Shown here one piece after another: positions 16,846 to 26,207 of a stretch of DNA of 64,000 nt (within the stretch, counting starts at the first letter, position 1; each line of letters begins with the position of its first letter). The stretch comes from Neoroseomonas alkaliterrae (GTDB lineage: Bacteria > Pseudomonadota > Alphaproteobacteria > Acetobacterales > Acetobacteraceae), in NCBI RefSeq assembly GCF_014199195.1, contig NZ_JACIJE010000008.1, forward strand, positions 1 through 64,000. The letters are read 5' to 3'. A program made the position numbers and the translations under genes. The notes beneath the pieces were generated by a model that was not told the origin of the DNA, searched no databases, and worked only from the letters and a program-made list of their open reading frames with translations.

Positions 16846-17319
16846 ATGACCCGCTTCCGCTGCGTCCCGATGGACCCTGCCGCCGCCGCCCGCTTCCGCA
16901 TCACTGGCACCGACGACCGCGGCGGCGCGGTGCATCATCGCGCCGTGGACGGGCCCGGCTTTCCCTGTCGCGCCTGCCTGCGCCTGGGCTTGCCGGGTGA
17001 GGCGATGCTGCTGGCGTCCTGGGATCTGCCGTTGCCGCGGGGACCATACTGGACGCCCTCGCCGGTCTTCCTGCACGCGCGGGACTGCGCGTCCGCCCCG
17101 GTCGAGGACTCGATACCCGAGACGGTGCGCGCCAACCCGCTCGTGTCCCTGCGGCACTACGACGCGGATGGGATGTGCCTCTACGATCTCGGCGTGGTCT
17201 TGCCGGGCGAGGCGGCAGAGGCGGCGCTGCGCGAACGCATCGCCGACCCGCGCGTGGCCTTCGTGAACATCCACACCGCGCGGCCGGGCTGCTGGCTCAC
17301 GCGGGTGGAGAAGGCCTAG
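16846..17319 (+). CDS. DUF1203 family protein
   Basis: 157-residue cytoplasmic protein of the DUF1203 family, whose function is unknown. Diagnostic pieces are GFPCRACLRLGLPGEAMLLASWD near the middle, a paired Pro/Tyr-rich strand (GPYWTPSPVFLHARDC), and LVSLRHYDADGMCLYD. I start at the ATG at 16846, because the same frame upstream lacks family similarity and contains a hairpin. The stop shares its bases with the stop of the opposing BKACE gene. Confidence 0.8.
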   Translation: MTRFRCVPMDPAAAARFRITGTDDRGGAVHHRAVDGPGFPCRACLRLGLPGEAMLLASWDLPLPRGPYWTPSPVFLHARDCASAPVEDSIPETVRANPLVSLRHYDADGMCLYDLGVVLPGEAAEAALRERIADPRVAFVNIHTARPGCWLTRVEKA

Positions 17320-18242
17320 AAGCCGACCATGTCGCCGCCCTTGAGCTTGAGCATCGCGCGCGCCTCGGCCGGTGTCGCGATCTCGAGGCTCAGCTCCTCG
17401 AGGATGCGGCGGATCTTCGCCACCTGCTGGGCGTTGGACGTGGCCTGCACGCCCTTGCCGATCCAGAGCGAATCCTCGAGCCCGACGCGCACATTCCCGC
17501 CCATCATGCCCGCCATGGTGACGAAGGGCATCTGGTGGCGCCCGGCGGCGAGCACGGACCAGACATAGGCGTCGCCGAACAGCCGGTCCGCCGTCTCCTT
17601 CATGAACAGCAGGTTGCGGTATTCGGCCCCGATGCCGCCGAGGATGCCGAAGATCGTCTGCGTGAAGAGCGGCGGCTCCACCACCTTGCGGTCGAGCATG
17701 TGCGCGAGGTTGTAGAGATGGCCCACATCGTAGCATTCGAACTCGAAGCGCGTGCCGTGGCCCTTGCCCAGCCGCTCGACGATCTGCTCGATGTCCTGGA
17801 AGGTGTTGCGGAAGATGTAGTTGGTGGTGCCCTCGAGATAGGGCTTCTCCCATTCGTGCTTGAAGTGCTTCACCCGCGCGGCGGACGGCGCGATGTTGAA
17901 GTTCATCGAGCCCATGTTGAGGCTGCACATCTCGGGCTTGGCGAGCAGCGGCGCGGCGAGGCGCTCGTCGAGCGTCATGCCGAGGCCGCCGCCGGTCGTG
18001 ATGTTGATGACCGCGTCGGTGGACTGCTTGATCACCGGCAGGAACTGCATGAACACCGCCGGGTCCGGCGTCGGGCGGCCGTCCTTCGGGTCGCGCGCGT
18101 GCAGGTGGATGATGGAGGCGCCGGCCTCGGCTGCGGCGATGGACTGCTCCGCGATCTCCTGCGGCGTGATCGGCAGGTGGTCCGACATCGAGGGCGTGTG
18201 GATCGCCCCGGTGACGGCGCAGGTGATGATGACCTTCGACAT
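17316..18242 (-). CDS. BKACE family enzyme (3-keto-5-aminohexanoate cleavage-like)
   Basis: 308-residue TIM-barrel zinc enzyme of the beta-keto acid cleavage family, which condenses a beta-keto acid with acetyl-CoA and splits it into acetoacetate and a new CoA thioester. Seen motifs: IITCAVTGAIHTPSMS at the N-terminus, the zinc-site HLHARDPKDGRP near residue 48, and GGNVRVGLEDS in the last third. GGAGG eight bases before the ATG supports the start. The exact keto acid is not predictable here, and no carnitine or lysine genes lie next to it. Confidence 0.9.
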   Translation of the reverse strand: MSKVIITCAVTGAIHTPSMSDHLPITPQEIAEQSIAAAEAGASIIHLHARDPKDGRPTPDPAVFMQFLPVIKQSTDAVINITTGGGLGMTLDERLAAPLLAKPEMCSLNMGSMNFNIAPSAARVKHFKHEWEKPYLEGTTNYIFRNTFQDIEQIVERLGKGHGTRFEFECYDVGHLYNLAHMLDRKVVEPPLFTQTIFGILGGIGAEYRNLLFMKETADRLFGDAYVWSVLAAGRHQMPFVTMAGMMGGNVRVGLEDSLWIGKGVQATSNAQQVAKIRRILEELSLEIATPAEARAMLKLKGGDMVGF

Positions 18243-18339
18243 GGCGGCTACCTCCGTGACGGGGCGATCCTGCCCCGCGCGCGGCGCGGCGGGAAGGGCG
18301 CCCATTCCGGCGCGGGACGGCATCGGCTAGACGCCCGCC

Positions 18340-20787
18340 ATGTCCTTCGACCTTCCCGTCGCCGAGGCGCTGCCCGCGCTGCGCGAGGCGCTGCGCCTCG
18401 GGACGAACGCCGTGCTCGTCGCTCCGCCCGGCGCCGGCAAGACGACGCTCGTGCCGCTGGTGCTGAAGGACGAGCCCTGGGCGAGCGGCGCGCGGATCCT
18501 GGTGCTCGAGCCCCGCCGCGTCGCCGCCCGCGCCGCCGCGCGCCGCATGGCGCAGATGTGCGGCGAGGCCGCCCCGGGCGGGACCATCGGCCTCGCCACG
18601 CGCCTCGACCGCGCCTTCTCCGGCAGCACGCGGGTCGAGGTGGTGACGGAAGGGCTGCTGGTGCGCCGGCTGCAATCCGATCCCGGCCTCGACGGCGTCG
18701 CCGCCGTGCTGTTCGACGAGGCGCATGAGCGCAACATCGACACCGACCTCGCGCTCGCCCTCTGCCTCGACCTCCAGCGCGGGCTGCGGCCGGACCTGCG
18801 GCTGCTCGCCATGTCCGCCACGCTGGACGGCGCCGCCTTCGCGCGGCTGCTCGGCGACGCGCCGGTCATCGAGAGCCTCGGCCGCGCCTTCCCGGTGGAA
18901 ATCCGCCACCGCGCCCGCGACCTCGCCGATGCGCGCGACCTGCCCGAGGCCATGGCCGCCGCCATCCGCGAGGCGCTGCGCGCCCATCCGGGCGACCTGC
19001 TCGCCTTCCTGCCCGGCTGGGGCGAAATCCGGCGCACCCAGGAACGGTTGGCCGGCCTCGATGCGCTGGTGGTGCCGCTGCATGGCGAATTGCCGCCGGC
19101 CGAGCAGGACATCGCCCTCAACCCTGCCGCGGACGGGCGGCGCAAGGTGGTGCTCGCGACCCCCATCGCCGAGACCTCGCTCACCGTGCCCGGCGTGCGC
19201 ATCGTGGTGGATGGCGGCTTCCGCCGCGCGCCGCGCCTCGATGCGGCGAGCGGGCTGACCCGCCTCGTCACCGTGCGGATCAGCCGCGCCGCGGCCGAGC
19301 AGCGCGCCGGCCGCGCCGGCCGCACCGCGCCGGGCGTGGCGATCCGCCTCTGGACCGAGGCGCTGCACCGCGGCCTGCCGCCCGCCGACCGGCCGGAGAT
19401 CCTGGAGGCCGAACTCTCCTCCCTCGTGCTCGACATCGCCGGCTGGGGCGCGCGCATCGAGGACCTCGCCTTCCTCGACCCGCCGCCGGCCGGGGCGGTG
19501 AAGGCGGCGCAGGCATTGCTGCGCGACCTCGACGCGCTGGACGCCGAGGGCCGCATCACCCCGACGGGGCGGCGCATGGCCCGGCTCGGCACTCATCCGC
19601 GCCTCGCCCGCATGCTGGCCGCGGCGGCGGATGCGGGCGAGGCCGCGCTCGCCGCCGACCTCGCGGCGCTGCTCGAGGAACGGGACCCGATCCGCGCGCG
19701 CGATGCCCCGGCGGATGTGCGGCTGCGGCTCGACCTTCTGCACGGCGCCGACCGCGCCGATGCCGACCGCGCCACCATCCACCGCATCCGCCGCGCCGCC
19801 GCGCTGCACCGGCGGCGGCTCGGCGTGCATGGCGGCACGGCGGCGCAGGGCGATGCCGGGGCGCTGCTCGCGGCCGGCTTCCCCGACCGGATCGCGGCCA
19901 GGCGCGGCACGATGGACGGCGCCTTCCGCCTCGCCTCGGGCCAGGGGGCGCGGCTGCCGGCCTCCGATCCGCTGGCGAAATCCGCCCTGCTCGCGGTGGC
20001 GGACCTCGAACTGCAGGGCACGGAGGCACGCATCCGCATGGCCGCGCCGCTCGATCGCACCGTGCTGGAGGCCCGCTTCCCCGAAAGGCTGCGGCGGGAG
20101 GAGGGCGCGGCCTTCGATGCCCGCGCCGGCGCCGTGGTCGCGCGCCGCCGCCTGATGTTCGGCCCGCTGGTGCTGGAGGAGGCGCCGCTGCCCCATGCCG
20201 ACCCCGCCGCGGTCGCCGCCGCCCTGGCCGATGCGGCGGCCGAGCGCGGCCTGCGCGACCTGAACTGGACCGAGGCCGCCCGCCAGGCGCAGGCGCGCAT
20301 CCTCTGGATGCGCCGGGTCGAGGGCGAGGACTGGCCCGATGTCTCCGATGCCGCCCTCGCCGCCACGGCGCGGGACTGGCTCGCGCCGCATCTGCACGGG
20401 CGCAGCCGGCTGTCGGACCTCGCGGCGCTGAATGTCGCGGCGCTGCTGCTCGACCGCCTGCCCTGGGAGCGGCGCCGCGCGCTCGATGCCGCCCTGCCCG
20501 CGCGGATCGCGCTGCCGGCCGGGCGCTCGGCCGCGGTGGACTATGCGCGGGAGGTGCCGACGCTCGAGGCCAGGGCGCAGCACCTCTTCGGCCTCGCCGC
20601 CCTGCCGCCGCTCGCGGGCGGGCGGGTGCCGCTGCAGGTGGCGCTGCTCTCCCCCGCCGGGCGGCCGATCGCCGTCACCGGGGATCTGGCAGGCTTCTGG
20701 AAGGGGGGCTGGGCCGATGTGCGCAAGGAGATGCGCGGCCGCTACCCGAAGCATGCCTGGCCCGAGGATCCGGGGGCGGCCGGTTGA
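18340..20787 (+). CDS. hrpB: ATP-dependent RNA helicase HrpB
   Basis: 815-residue DEAH-box helicase, the usual length for HrpB. Walker A is at residues 31-36 (GAGKTT), the DEAH box at 126-129, motif III SAT near 159, and motif VI as QRAGRAGR near 318. The C-terminal half has the HrpB-specific domain ending in FWKGGWADVRKEMRGRYPKHAWPEDP. The bacterial HrpB has no fully settled cellular role. The gene is divergent from the BKACE gene; the protease frame that follows begins on or just after its stop. Confidence 0.95.
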   Translation: MSFDLPVAEALPALREALRLGTNAVLVAPPGAGKTTLVPLVLKDEPWASGARILVLEPRRVAARAAARRMAQMCGEAAPGGTIGLATRLDRAFSGSTRVEVVTEGLLVRRLQSDPGLDGVAAVLFDEAHERNIDTDLALALCLDLQRGLRPDLRLLAMSATLDGAAFARLLGDAPVIESLGRAFPVEIRHRARDLADARDLPEAMAAAIREALRAHPGDLLAFLPGWGEIRRTQERLAGLDALVVPLHGELPPAEQDIALNPAADGRRKVVLATPIAETSLTVPGVRIVVDGGFRRAPRLDAASGLTRLVTVRISRAAAEQRAGRAGRTAPGVAIRLWTEALHRGLPPADRPEILEAELSSLVLDIAGWGARIEDLAFLDPPPAGAVKAAQALLRDLDALDAEGRITPTGRRMARLGTHPRLARMLAAAADAGEAALAADLAALLEERDPIRARDAPADVRLRLDLLHGADRADADRATIHRIRRAAALHRRRLGVHGGTAAQGDAGALLAAGFPDRIAARRGTMDGAFRLASGQGARLPASDPLAKSALLAVADLELQGTEARIRMAAPLDRTVLEARFPERLRREEGAAFDARAGAVVARRRLMFGPLVLEEAPLPHADPAAVAAALADAAAERGLRDLNWTEAARQAQARILWMRRVEGEDWPDVSDAALAATARDWLAPHLHGRSRLSDLAALNVAALLLDRLPWERRRALDAALPARIALPAGRSAAVDYAREVPTLEARAQHLFGLAALPPLAGGRVPLQVALLSPAGRPIAVTGDLAGFWKGGWADVRKEMRGRYPKHAWPEDPGAAG

Positions 20788-20819
20788 ACGGCCCCCCGCG
20801 TCAGCGCAGATTGGCGGGC

Positions 20820-21878
20820 GTGACCCTCGCCCCTCGCCCGCCCGAATCGTTCCGCCTGCCGCGCCGCGGCGCGCTGCTGCTCGCGGCCTCGCTCGCCGCC
20901 TGCGCGCGGCCCGCATCGGCCCAGCGCGGCCTGCCGGATTTCGCCGACCTCGCGGAGCGCGTGCTGCCCGCCGTGGTCAGCATCCAGGTCACCAGCCGCG
21001 AGGATGGCGGGCCGGGGCCCGTCCCGCGCGGCTCGCCGATCGAGCGCGGGCGGCGCGGGCAGCTCGTGCAGGGCGCGGGCTCGGGCTTCATCGTCGAGCC
21101 GAGCGGCATCATCGTCACCAGCGCGCATGTCGTCGGCAACGCGACGCGGGTGATCGTCACGACGCAGGACGGCACCGAATACGCCGCGCGCGTCGTCGGC
21201 ACCGACGAGCTGACCGACCTCGCCCTGCTGCGCATCACGCCGCGCGGGCCGCTCGCCGCCGTCTCGCTCGGCGTCTCGGCCAATCTGCGCGTGGGGCAAT
21301 GGGTGCTGGCGGCGGGCAACCCCTTCGGCCTCGGCGGCAGCGTCACCAGCGGGATCGTCTCGGCGCTGGGGCGCGACATCCGCGTCGGGCCATTCGACGA
21401 CTTCATCCAGACCGACGCGCCGATCAATCCCGGCAACTCCGGCGGCCCGCTGTTCAACATGGCGGGCGAGGTGATCGGCATCAACACCGCCATCTACTCG
21501 CCCTCGGGCGCGAGCGCGGGGATCGGCTTCGCGGTGCCCTCGGACCTCGCGCGGCCGGTGGTCGAGGCGCTGCTGCGCGGCGGGCGGGTGGATCGCGGCT
21601 GGCTCGGCGTCTCGGTCGCCGATGCCGAGGAGCAGGGCCGCGGCCGCCGCGGCGCGGTCATCATGGGCGTGGAGCGCGGCAGCCCCGCCGCGCGCGCCGG
21701 GCTGCGCCAGGGGGACCTGGTCACGGCGCTGAACGGGCAGCCGGTCGCGACCTCGCGGGCGCTGGTGCGCGGCGTCGCGGGCCTCCCGCCGGGCGAGACG
21801 GTCCGCCTGACGCTGCTGCGCGGCGGCCGCAGCCAGGAGGTGGCGGTGCAGATCGGCCGCAGGCCCAACGAAGGATAG
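20820..21878 (+). CDS. HtrA/DegP-like periplasmic serine protease
   Basis: 352 residues from the GTG at 20820; a TTG at 20784 overlapping the hrpB stop is an alternative, and neither has a clear ribosome site. The signal peptide is RLPRRGALLLAASLAACA with cleavage near SAQ. The trypsin-fold triad is H103 (TSAHVV), D133 (TDLALL) and S207 (NPGNSGGP). A single PDZ domain covers roughly 255-345 (RGWLGVSV, GSPAARAGLRQGDLV). It degrades or refolds damaged envelope proteins. The response-regulator gene starts 11 bases later, so they are probably cotranscribed. Confidence 0.88.
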   Translation: MTLAPRPPESFRLPRRGALLLAASLAACARPASAQRGLPDFADLAERVLPAVVSIQVTSREDGGPGPVPRGSPIERGRRGQLVQGAGSGFIVEPSGIIVTSAHVVGNATRVIVTTQDGTEYAARVVGTDELTDLALLRITPRGPLAAVSLGVSANLRVGQWVLAAGNPFGLGGSVTSGIVSALGRDIRVGPFDDFIQTDAPINPGNSGGPLFNMAGEVIGINTAIYSPSGASAGIGFAVPSDLARPVVEALLRGGRVDRGWLGVSVADAEEQGRGRRGAVIMGVERGSPAARAGLRQGDLVTALNGQPVATSRALVRGVAGLPPGETVRLTLLRGGRSQEVAVQIGRRPNEG

Positions 21879-21889
21879 GACAGCCGGCA

Positions 21890-22570
21890 ATGCGGATCCT
21901 GCTCGTCGAGGACGACGCCGAGGTGGCGCGGTTCGTGCGCAAGGGCCTCCAGGAGGCCGGGCATGTCGTCGAGCATGCCTCCAACGGGCGCGACGGGCTG
22001 TTCCTCGCCGCCTCGGAGCAGTTCGACGTGCTGGTGCTCGACCGCATGCTGCCAGGCGGCGTGGACGGCGTGCGCCTGGTCGAGACGCTGCGCGGGCAGG
22101 GCAACCGCACGCCGGTTCTGTTCCTCTCCGCCCTCTCGGCGGTGGACGAGCGGGTGAAGGGGCTGAAGGCCGGCGGCGACGACTACCTCGTCAAGCCCTT
22201 CGCCTTCGCCGAGCTGCTGGCGCGCGTCGAGGCGCTGGGCCGCAGGCCGAGCGTGGAGGCGCCGGCGACGCGGCTGAAGATCGCCGACCTCGAGATGGAC
22301 CTGCTCTCGCGCACCGTGACGCGCGCGGGCCGGCGGCTCGAGATCCAGCCGCGCGAGTTCCGCCTGCTCGAGCACCTGATGCGCCACGCCGGGCAGGTGG
22401 TCACGCGCACCATGCTGCTCGAGAAGGTCTGGGACTACCATTTCGACCCGCAGACCAACGTCATCGACGTGCATGTCAGCCGGCTGCGCCAGAAGGTGGA
22501 CAAGGGCTTCGACAGGCCGCTCATCCATACCGTGCGCAATGCCGGCTACATGATCCGCGCCGAAGCCTGA
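21890..22570 (+). CDS. OmpR/PhoB-family response regulator
   Basis: 226 residues: receiver domain 1-115 with the acidic pair E7-D8-D9, the phosphorylated Asp D51 and the conserved Lys in LVKPF, then an OmpR-type winged-helix domain at about 130-224 (IQPREFRLLEHLM, VHVSRLRQKVDKG, RNAGYMI). AGGA lies nine bases ahead of the ATG. It sits between the HtrA-like protease and the kinase, which fits envelope-stress signalling (inference). Confidence 0.93.
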   Translation: MRILLVEDDAEVARFVRKGLQEAGHVVEHASNGRDGLFLAASEQFDVLVLDRMLPGGVDGVRLVETLRGQGNRTPVLFLSALSAVDERVKGLKAGGDDYLVKPFAFAELLARVEALGRRPSVEAPATRLKIADLEMDLLSRTVTRAGRRLEIQPREFRLLEHLMRHAGQVVTRTMLLEKVWDYHFDPQTNVIDVHVSRLRQKVDKGFDRPLIHTVRNAGYMIRAEA

Positions 22571-22594
22571 GCGACCGGCGCCGAGGGCCGCGCC

Positions 22595-24034
22595 ATCACC
22601 CCGCCCCCGATCCCCCCGCCCGCCGAGGCCACCCCCGCCTGGGAGGCGCTGCTGCGCTTCCTGCGCAGCGCCGGCTTCCGCTTCGCGCTGCTGTTCGCGA
22701 TCATCTACGTCGTCGCCACGGCGCTGTTCGCGCTGGTGCTGTGGTACGCGACCGCGGGCTCGCTCGACCGGCAGACCGACGCGGCGCTGCGCACGGATGC
22801 GATCGGCCTCGCGCAGCGCTGGCGCGAAAGCGGCCCCGACGCCGTGATCGAGGCGATCGCCGAGCGCCTCGCGACCGACGTGGACGCGGCGGCGATCTAC
22901 CTCTTCGTCGGGCCGGACCGGCAGCGCCTGGCCGGCAATCTCGACCGCTGGCCGCCCGACCTGCCCGAGGGCGCGTCCTGGGGCGTCGGCAGCGTGGTCC
23001 GCGACAGCCTGCCGATCGACGCGCGGCTGCATGCGGTGGATTTCTCCGACAACTACCGCGTGCTCGTTGGCCGCGACGTGGCCGAGAAGGGCCGCCTGCG
23101 CGAGCTGCTCGCCGAGGGCATGGCGTGGTCGGCGGCCGCCGCGGTCTTCTTCGCCCTGATGGGTGCCGCGGTGCTGCGCCGCGCGGTCGAGGGGCGGCTG
23201 CGCCCGGCCGCGCAGACGGCGCAGGCCATCGCGGCGGGCGACCTCAGCCGCCGCGTGCCGATCTCGCGCCGCGAGGACGAGTTCGACCGCCTCGGCGAGA
23301 GCATGAACGCCATGCTCGACCGCATAGACCGCCTGATGGAAGGCATCCGCGGCGTCTCGGATTCCATCGCGCACGACCTGCGCACGCCGATCGCCCGCGC
23401 GCGGGCCAAGCTCGAGGAAGCGCTGGCCGGCCGGGACGATCCCGCCGCGCTGCGCGCCGCGATGGAGGAAGCCATCGCCGACCTCGACCACATCACCCGC
23501 GTCTTCGGCGCGCTGCTGCGCATCGCCGAGGCCGAGGCCGGCGCGCGGCGCGCCGCCTTCGCGCCGCTCGACCTCTCCCCGCTGCTCGCCGAGCTCGCCG
23601 AGTTCTACGGCGCCGTCGCCGAGGCGAGCGGCCAGGTGCTGGAGACCGACCTGCCCGAGACGCTGGAGGTGGTCGGCGACCGCGACCTCCTGGCCCAGGC
23701 GGCGGGCAACCTCATCGACAATGCGCTGAAGTTCACGCCGCCGGGCGGGCGGGTGCGGCTGCAAGCCCGCCCCGCCGGCGCGGACGGCGCCGAGATCGTC
23801 GTCACCGACACCGGACCCGGGCTGTCGCCCGCCGACCGCGCGCGGGCCGGCGAGCGGTTCTTCCGCGCCGATGCCTCGCGCGGGACGCCAGGTTCGGGCC
23901 TCGGCCTGTCGCTGGTGCAGGCGGTGGCGCATCTGCATGGCGGCGAGCTGACGCTCGACGATGCCGCGCCTGATGGAACTGCCACCGGCCTGCGCGCGAC
24001 GATCCGGCTGGGCGGCGCGCACGAGGCCCGATGA
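22595..24034 (+). CDS. Sensor histidine kinase, non-canonical start
   Basis: Inner-membrane kinase of about 479 residues paired with the upstream regulator. First membrane helix at roughly 31-50 (FALLFAIIYVVATALFAL), a periplasmic sensor loop, a second helix near 178-195, HAMP, then the phospho-accepting H260 (IAHDLRTPI), N-box (NLIDNALKF), G1 DTGPGL and GSGLGL. No ATG, GTG or TTG exists in frame between the regulator's stop (22570) and the GTG at 22736, which is inside helix 1. I mark the ATC at 22595, preceded by GAGGG, as the probable start; the frame itself runs unbroken from the regulator. Confidence 0.8.
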   Translation: MTPPPIPPPAEATPAWEALLRFLRSAGFRFALLFAIIYVVATALFALVLWYATAGSLDRQTDAALRTDAIGLAQRWRESGPDAVIEAIAERLATDVDAAAIYLFVGPDRQRLAGNLDRWPPDLPEGASWGVGSVVRDSLPIDARLHAVDFSDNYRVLVGRDVAEKGRLRELLAEGMAWSAAAAVFFALMGAAVLRRAVEGRLRPAAQTAQAIAAGDLSRRVPISRREDEFDRLGESMNAMLDRIDRLMEGIRGVSDSIAHDLRTPIARARAKLEEALAGRDDPAALRAAMEEAIADLDHITRVFGALLRIAEAEAGARRAAFAPLDLSPLLAELAEFYGAVAEASGQVLETDLPETLEVVGDRDLLAQAAGNLIDNALKFTPPGGRVRLQARPAGADGAEIVVTDTGPGLSPADRARAGERFFRADASRGTPGSGLGLSLVQAVAHLHGGELTLDDAAPDGTATGLRATIRLGGAHEAR

Positions 24035-24091
24035 AGGCGACTTCATCCCGGAGCCACGGGAATGTGAGGCAGCCGGGTGCAGGAAACGGCC

Positions 24092-24352
24092 ATGCGTCTC
24101 CTGCAGTCCCTTGCGCTGGCCTGCGTCGCGCCGGTGCTCGGCGCCGGCAGCGAGCCGATGCCGCGCATCACGACCGACAGCCGCGAATACTGCATCGAAC
24201 TCGCCGAGCGCCTGGCCAAGATGCCGGGCCCGCGCGAGGAGGCGGTGACGCGTCTCGTGGAGGACGGGGTGCGGCTGTGCGACAGCGGCCATCCGCGCCT
24301 CGGCGTGGCGCGTCTGCGCCGGGCCATGCGGGCGATGCTCGCCGGACACTGA
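24092..24352 (+). CDS. Small secreted protein of unknown function
   Basis: 86-residue protein with a signal peptide (MRLLQSLALACVAPVLGAG) and a short mature helical part containing two cysteines (EYCIELAERL, VRLCDSGHPRLG) that could pair. AGGAAA precedes the ATG. The gene lies 57 bases after the kinase stop in the same direction, so it may belong to the stress operon. I do not recognise a named family; the frame shows normal codon bias, which supports it being real. Confidence 0.65.
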   Translation: MRLLQSLALACVAPVLGAGSEPMPRITTDSREYCIELAERLAKMPGPREEAVTRLVEDGVRLCDSGHPRLGVARLRRAMRAMLAGH

Positions 24353-24395
24353 TGCCCGGCGGACAGAGGATCGGCCTTTGTCCGCGCGGCATCAG
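24349..24395 (+). terminator. Hairpin at the end of the small secreted protein gene
   Basis: CTGATGCC (24349-24356) pairs with GGCATCAG (24388-24395), and an inner CGGACAGAG/CTTTGTCCG stem pairs with one mismatch. It starts within the stop region of the small secreted protein gene. No long T-run follows. Confidence 0.5.
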
Positions 24396-24616
24396 GCTCC
24401 GGGTCTGCGCGCGGCCGCCCCGCCAGCCCCGCGCGCCAGGCCAGCGGTTGAAAGGCCAAGCCTTCCGCGCGCTGGCATGATGCCCGGCGGGCCGGCGAGG
24501 GGCCTGTGCCGGCCTCGCATCTGCCGCGCGCGGTCGCCCCAGCCGGCCGGGCGCGCGATGCCGGCAGGCGATGCGCCGCACATCCTCCCGCCCATGCGTC
24601 CCCGTCCTCGGGCCGC

Positions 24617-26185
24617 CTAGCGCAGCCGCCAGATCTCCACCGGCCCGCGCTCCTCCTGCACCACCGAGGCGAGGTCGTAGTTCTCGTTCAGCGCCTCCTC
24701 GATCATCGCCGCGATGCGGGGCCGCACGCCCGACCACCAGCCGCGATCAACGACGATGACCTGCGGGGTGGAGGCGAGGATGCGCTCGACTTCCGCATAG
24801 GGGTCGATGCCGGTCACCGACCAGTAGCGGCCGGTGAGTTGAGCGGGGAAGGCGTAGCGCGTGGCAAGCCCCGCCTGGGCCAGCACATGCACCGTCGGGT
24901 GGTAGTTCACCACCCAGATCGGCTCGCCCGGCTCGATCTCCCGCCGCACGGCGGCGGCCACCTCGCGCACAGGGTCGGGCCCCGTCAGGCCGATCGCGCC
25001 ATAAAGGCGCGGGATGGTCGAGGAGCGCCACGCATCGAGCGCGACGCCGCCGACCAGCAGCGCGAAGGCGGCCACCACGAGCCCCGGCCGCGCGGCCCGG
25101 GCGAGCCGCCGCGCGCCCAGCGCCGCGAGCAGCGACAGCGGCGGCAGCCAGAGCAGGTAGTAGTGCTGGAAATACATCCCCGGCATGACCACCGCCGCGG
25201 TGGCGGCGGCGAACCAGGCGCTGGCGATGCGCCGCAGCAGCGCCACGGGCCCCCGCGTCACGCGCGGGCGGATCACTGCCGGGGCCACCAGCACGAAGGC
25301 CCAGAGCAGGATCATCACCACGACCAGCGTGTAGCGCGCGGCATCCACCAGCGCGACGCGCGCCCCGGCATAGCGCAGCGGCGCGAGGAAGGCGCCGTTG
25401 ATGAACTCCTGCAGGTCCCCGCGCAGGAAATAGGCGAGGCCGAAGAGCAGCGTCGGCATGGCGCAGAACAGCGCATAGGCCGCGGCGTGGAGCAGCACGC
25501 GCGACGTGGGCAGCAGCCCGCGCCACCAGGCCGGGCCGACCAGCAGCAGCCAGGCGAGCGAGCCCTCGAACACCGCCACCGGCTTGATCGCGAGCGCGAA
25601 GCCGATCATCGCGCCCATGGCGATGATCTTGGCGAAGGGCGGCGCCTCGCCGTTCTCGAGCGCGCGCCGTGCCGCCCTGAGGCCGAGCGCCATGGACCAG
25701 GTGGTCAGCGGCGTGAACAGCACTTCCGTGTTGGTCGCGAGGCCGCCGATCAGCGTGCTGTGCGCGAGGTAGAGCAGGCCCGCCGCCAGCCCCAGCGCCG
25801 GCGGCGCGGTGGCGAAGCGCACGATGGCGTAGAGCCCCCAGGCCGTGAGCCAGGTGCCGAGCACGCCGAGCAGCCGCGGCACCCAGATCGCCTCGCCCAG
25901 CACCGCCATGATGGCGGCGAAGAGCGCCGGCGCGCCCACAGGGTGCATGTCCCACACGCCCACCAGCGGCCAGTTGCCGCGCAGCCATTCGCGGGCCTGC
26001 AGCATGTAGAGGCCCTCGTCGGTGTCGATCACCGCCGGGGCGAAGGAGAAGGCGCGCAGCAGGAAGGCCGCGGCGAGCAGCAGCAGCGGCGCCGCCGCCC
26101 CGCGCAGCATCCGCCGCAGGGGCGAGGGCGGCAGCCGCCGCGGCGCGGCGCCCGCGATCCTGCCGATGCCGCCGTCCGGGCTCAT
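24617..26185 (-). CDS. GT39/ArnT-like membrane glycosyltransferase
   Basis: 522-residue polytopic membrane protein of the PMT/ArnT type (glycosyltransferase family 39-like). It has about 11-12 hydrophobic helices and the family's first-loop acidic pair near the N-terminus (VIDTDEGLYMLQAREWLRG), followed by LGEAIWVPRLLGVLGT. It would move a sugar from a polyprenyl carrier to an acceptor outside the membrane; the substrate cannot be told. I start at the ATG at 26185; an upstream ATG at 26251 would overlap the amidase gene and adds low-complexity sequence. Confidence 0.82.
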   Translation of the reverse strand: MSPDGGIGRIAGAAPRRLPPSPLRRMLRGAAAPLLLLAAAFLLRAFSFAPAVIDTDEGLYMLQAREWLRGNWPLVGVWDMHPVGAPALFAAIMAVLGEAIWVPRLLGVLGTWLTAWGLYAIVRFATAPPALGLAAGLLYLAHSTLIGGLATNTEVLFTPLTTWSMALGLRAARRALENGEAPPFAKIIAMGAMIGFALAIKPVAVFEGSLAWLLLVGPAWWRGLLPTSRVLLHAAAYALFCAMPTLLFGLAYFLRGDLQEFINGAFLAPLRYAGARVALVDAARYTLVVVMILLWAFVLVAPAVIRPRVTRGPVALLRRIASAWFAAATAAVVMPGMYFQHYYLLWLPPLSLLAALGARRLARAARPGLVVAAFALLVGGVALDAWRSSTIPRLYGAIGLTGPDPVREVAAAVRREIEPGEPIWVVNYHPTVHVLAQAGLATRYAFPAQLTGRYWSVTGIDPYAEVERILASTPQVIVVDRGWWSGVRPRIAAMIEEALNENYDLASVVQEERGPVEIWRLR

Positions 26186-26207
26186 GGGCTGCGGGGGCGT
26201 GCCGGGC

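Noticed and set aside
16405..20916. Very long open frame on the - strand covering hrpB, the BKACE and DUF4394 genes
   Set aside because: It spans several well-supported genes in other frames and has the low-complexity make-up of antisense reading.
22736..24034. Histidine kinase starting at GTG 22736
   Set aside because: It would cut the first membrane helix in half; the conserved hydrophobic stretch begins further upstream.
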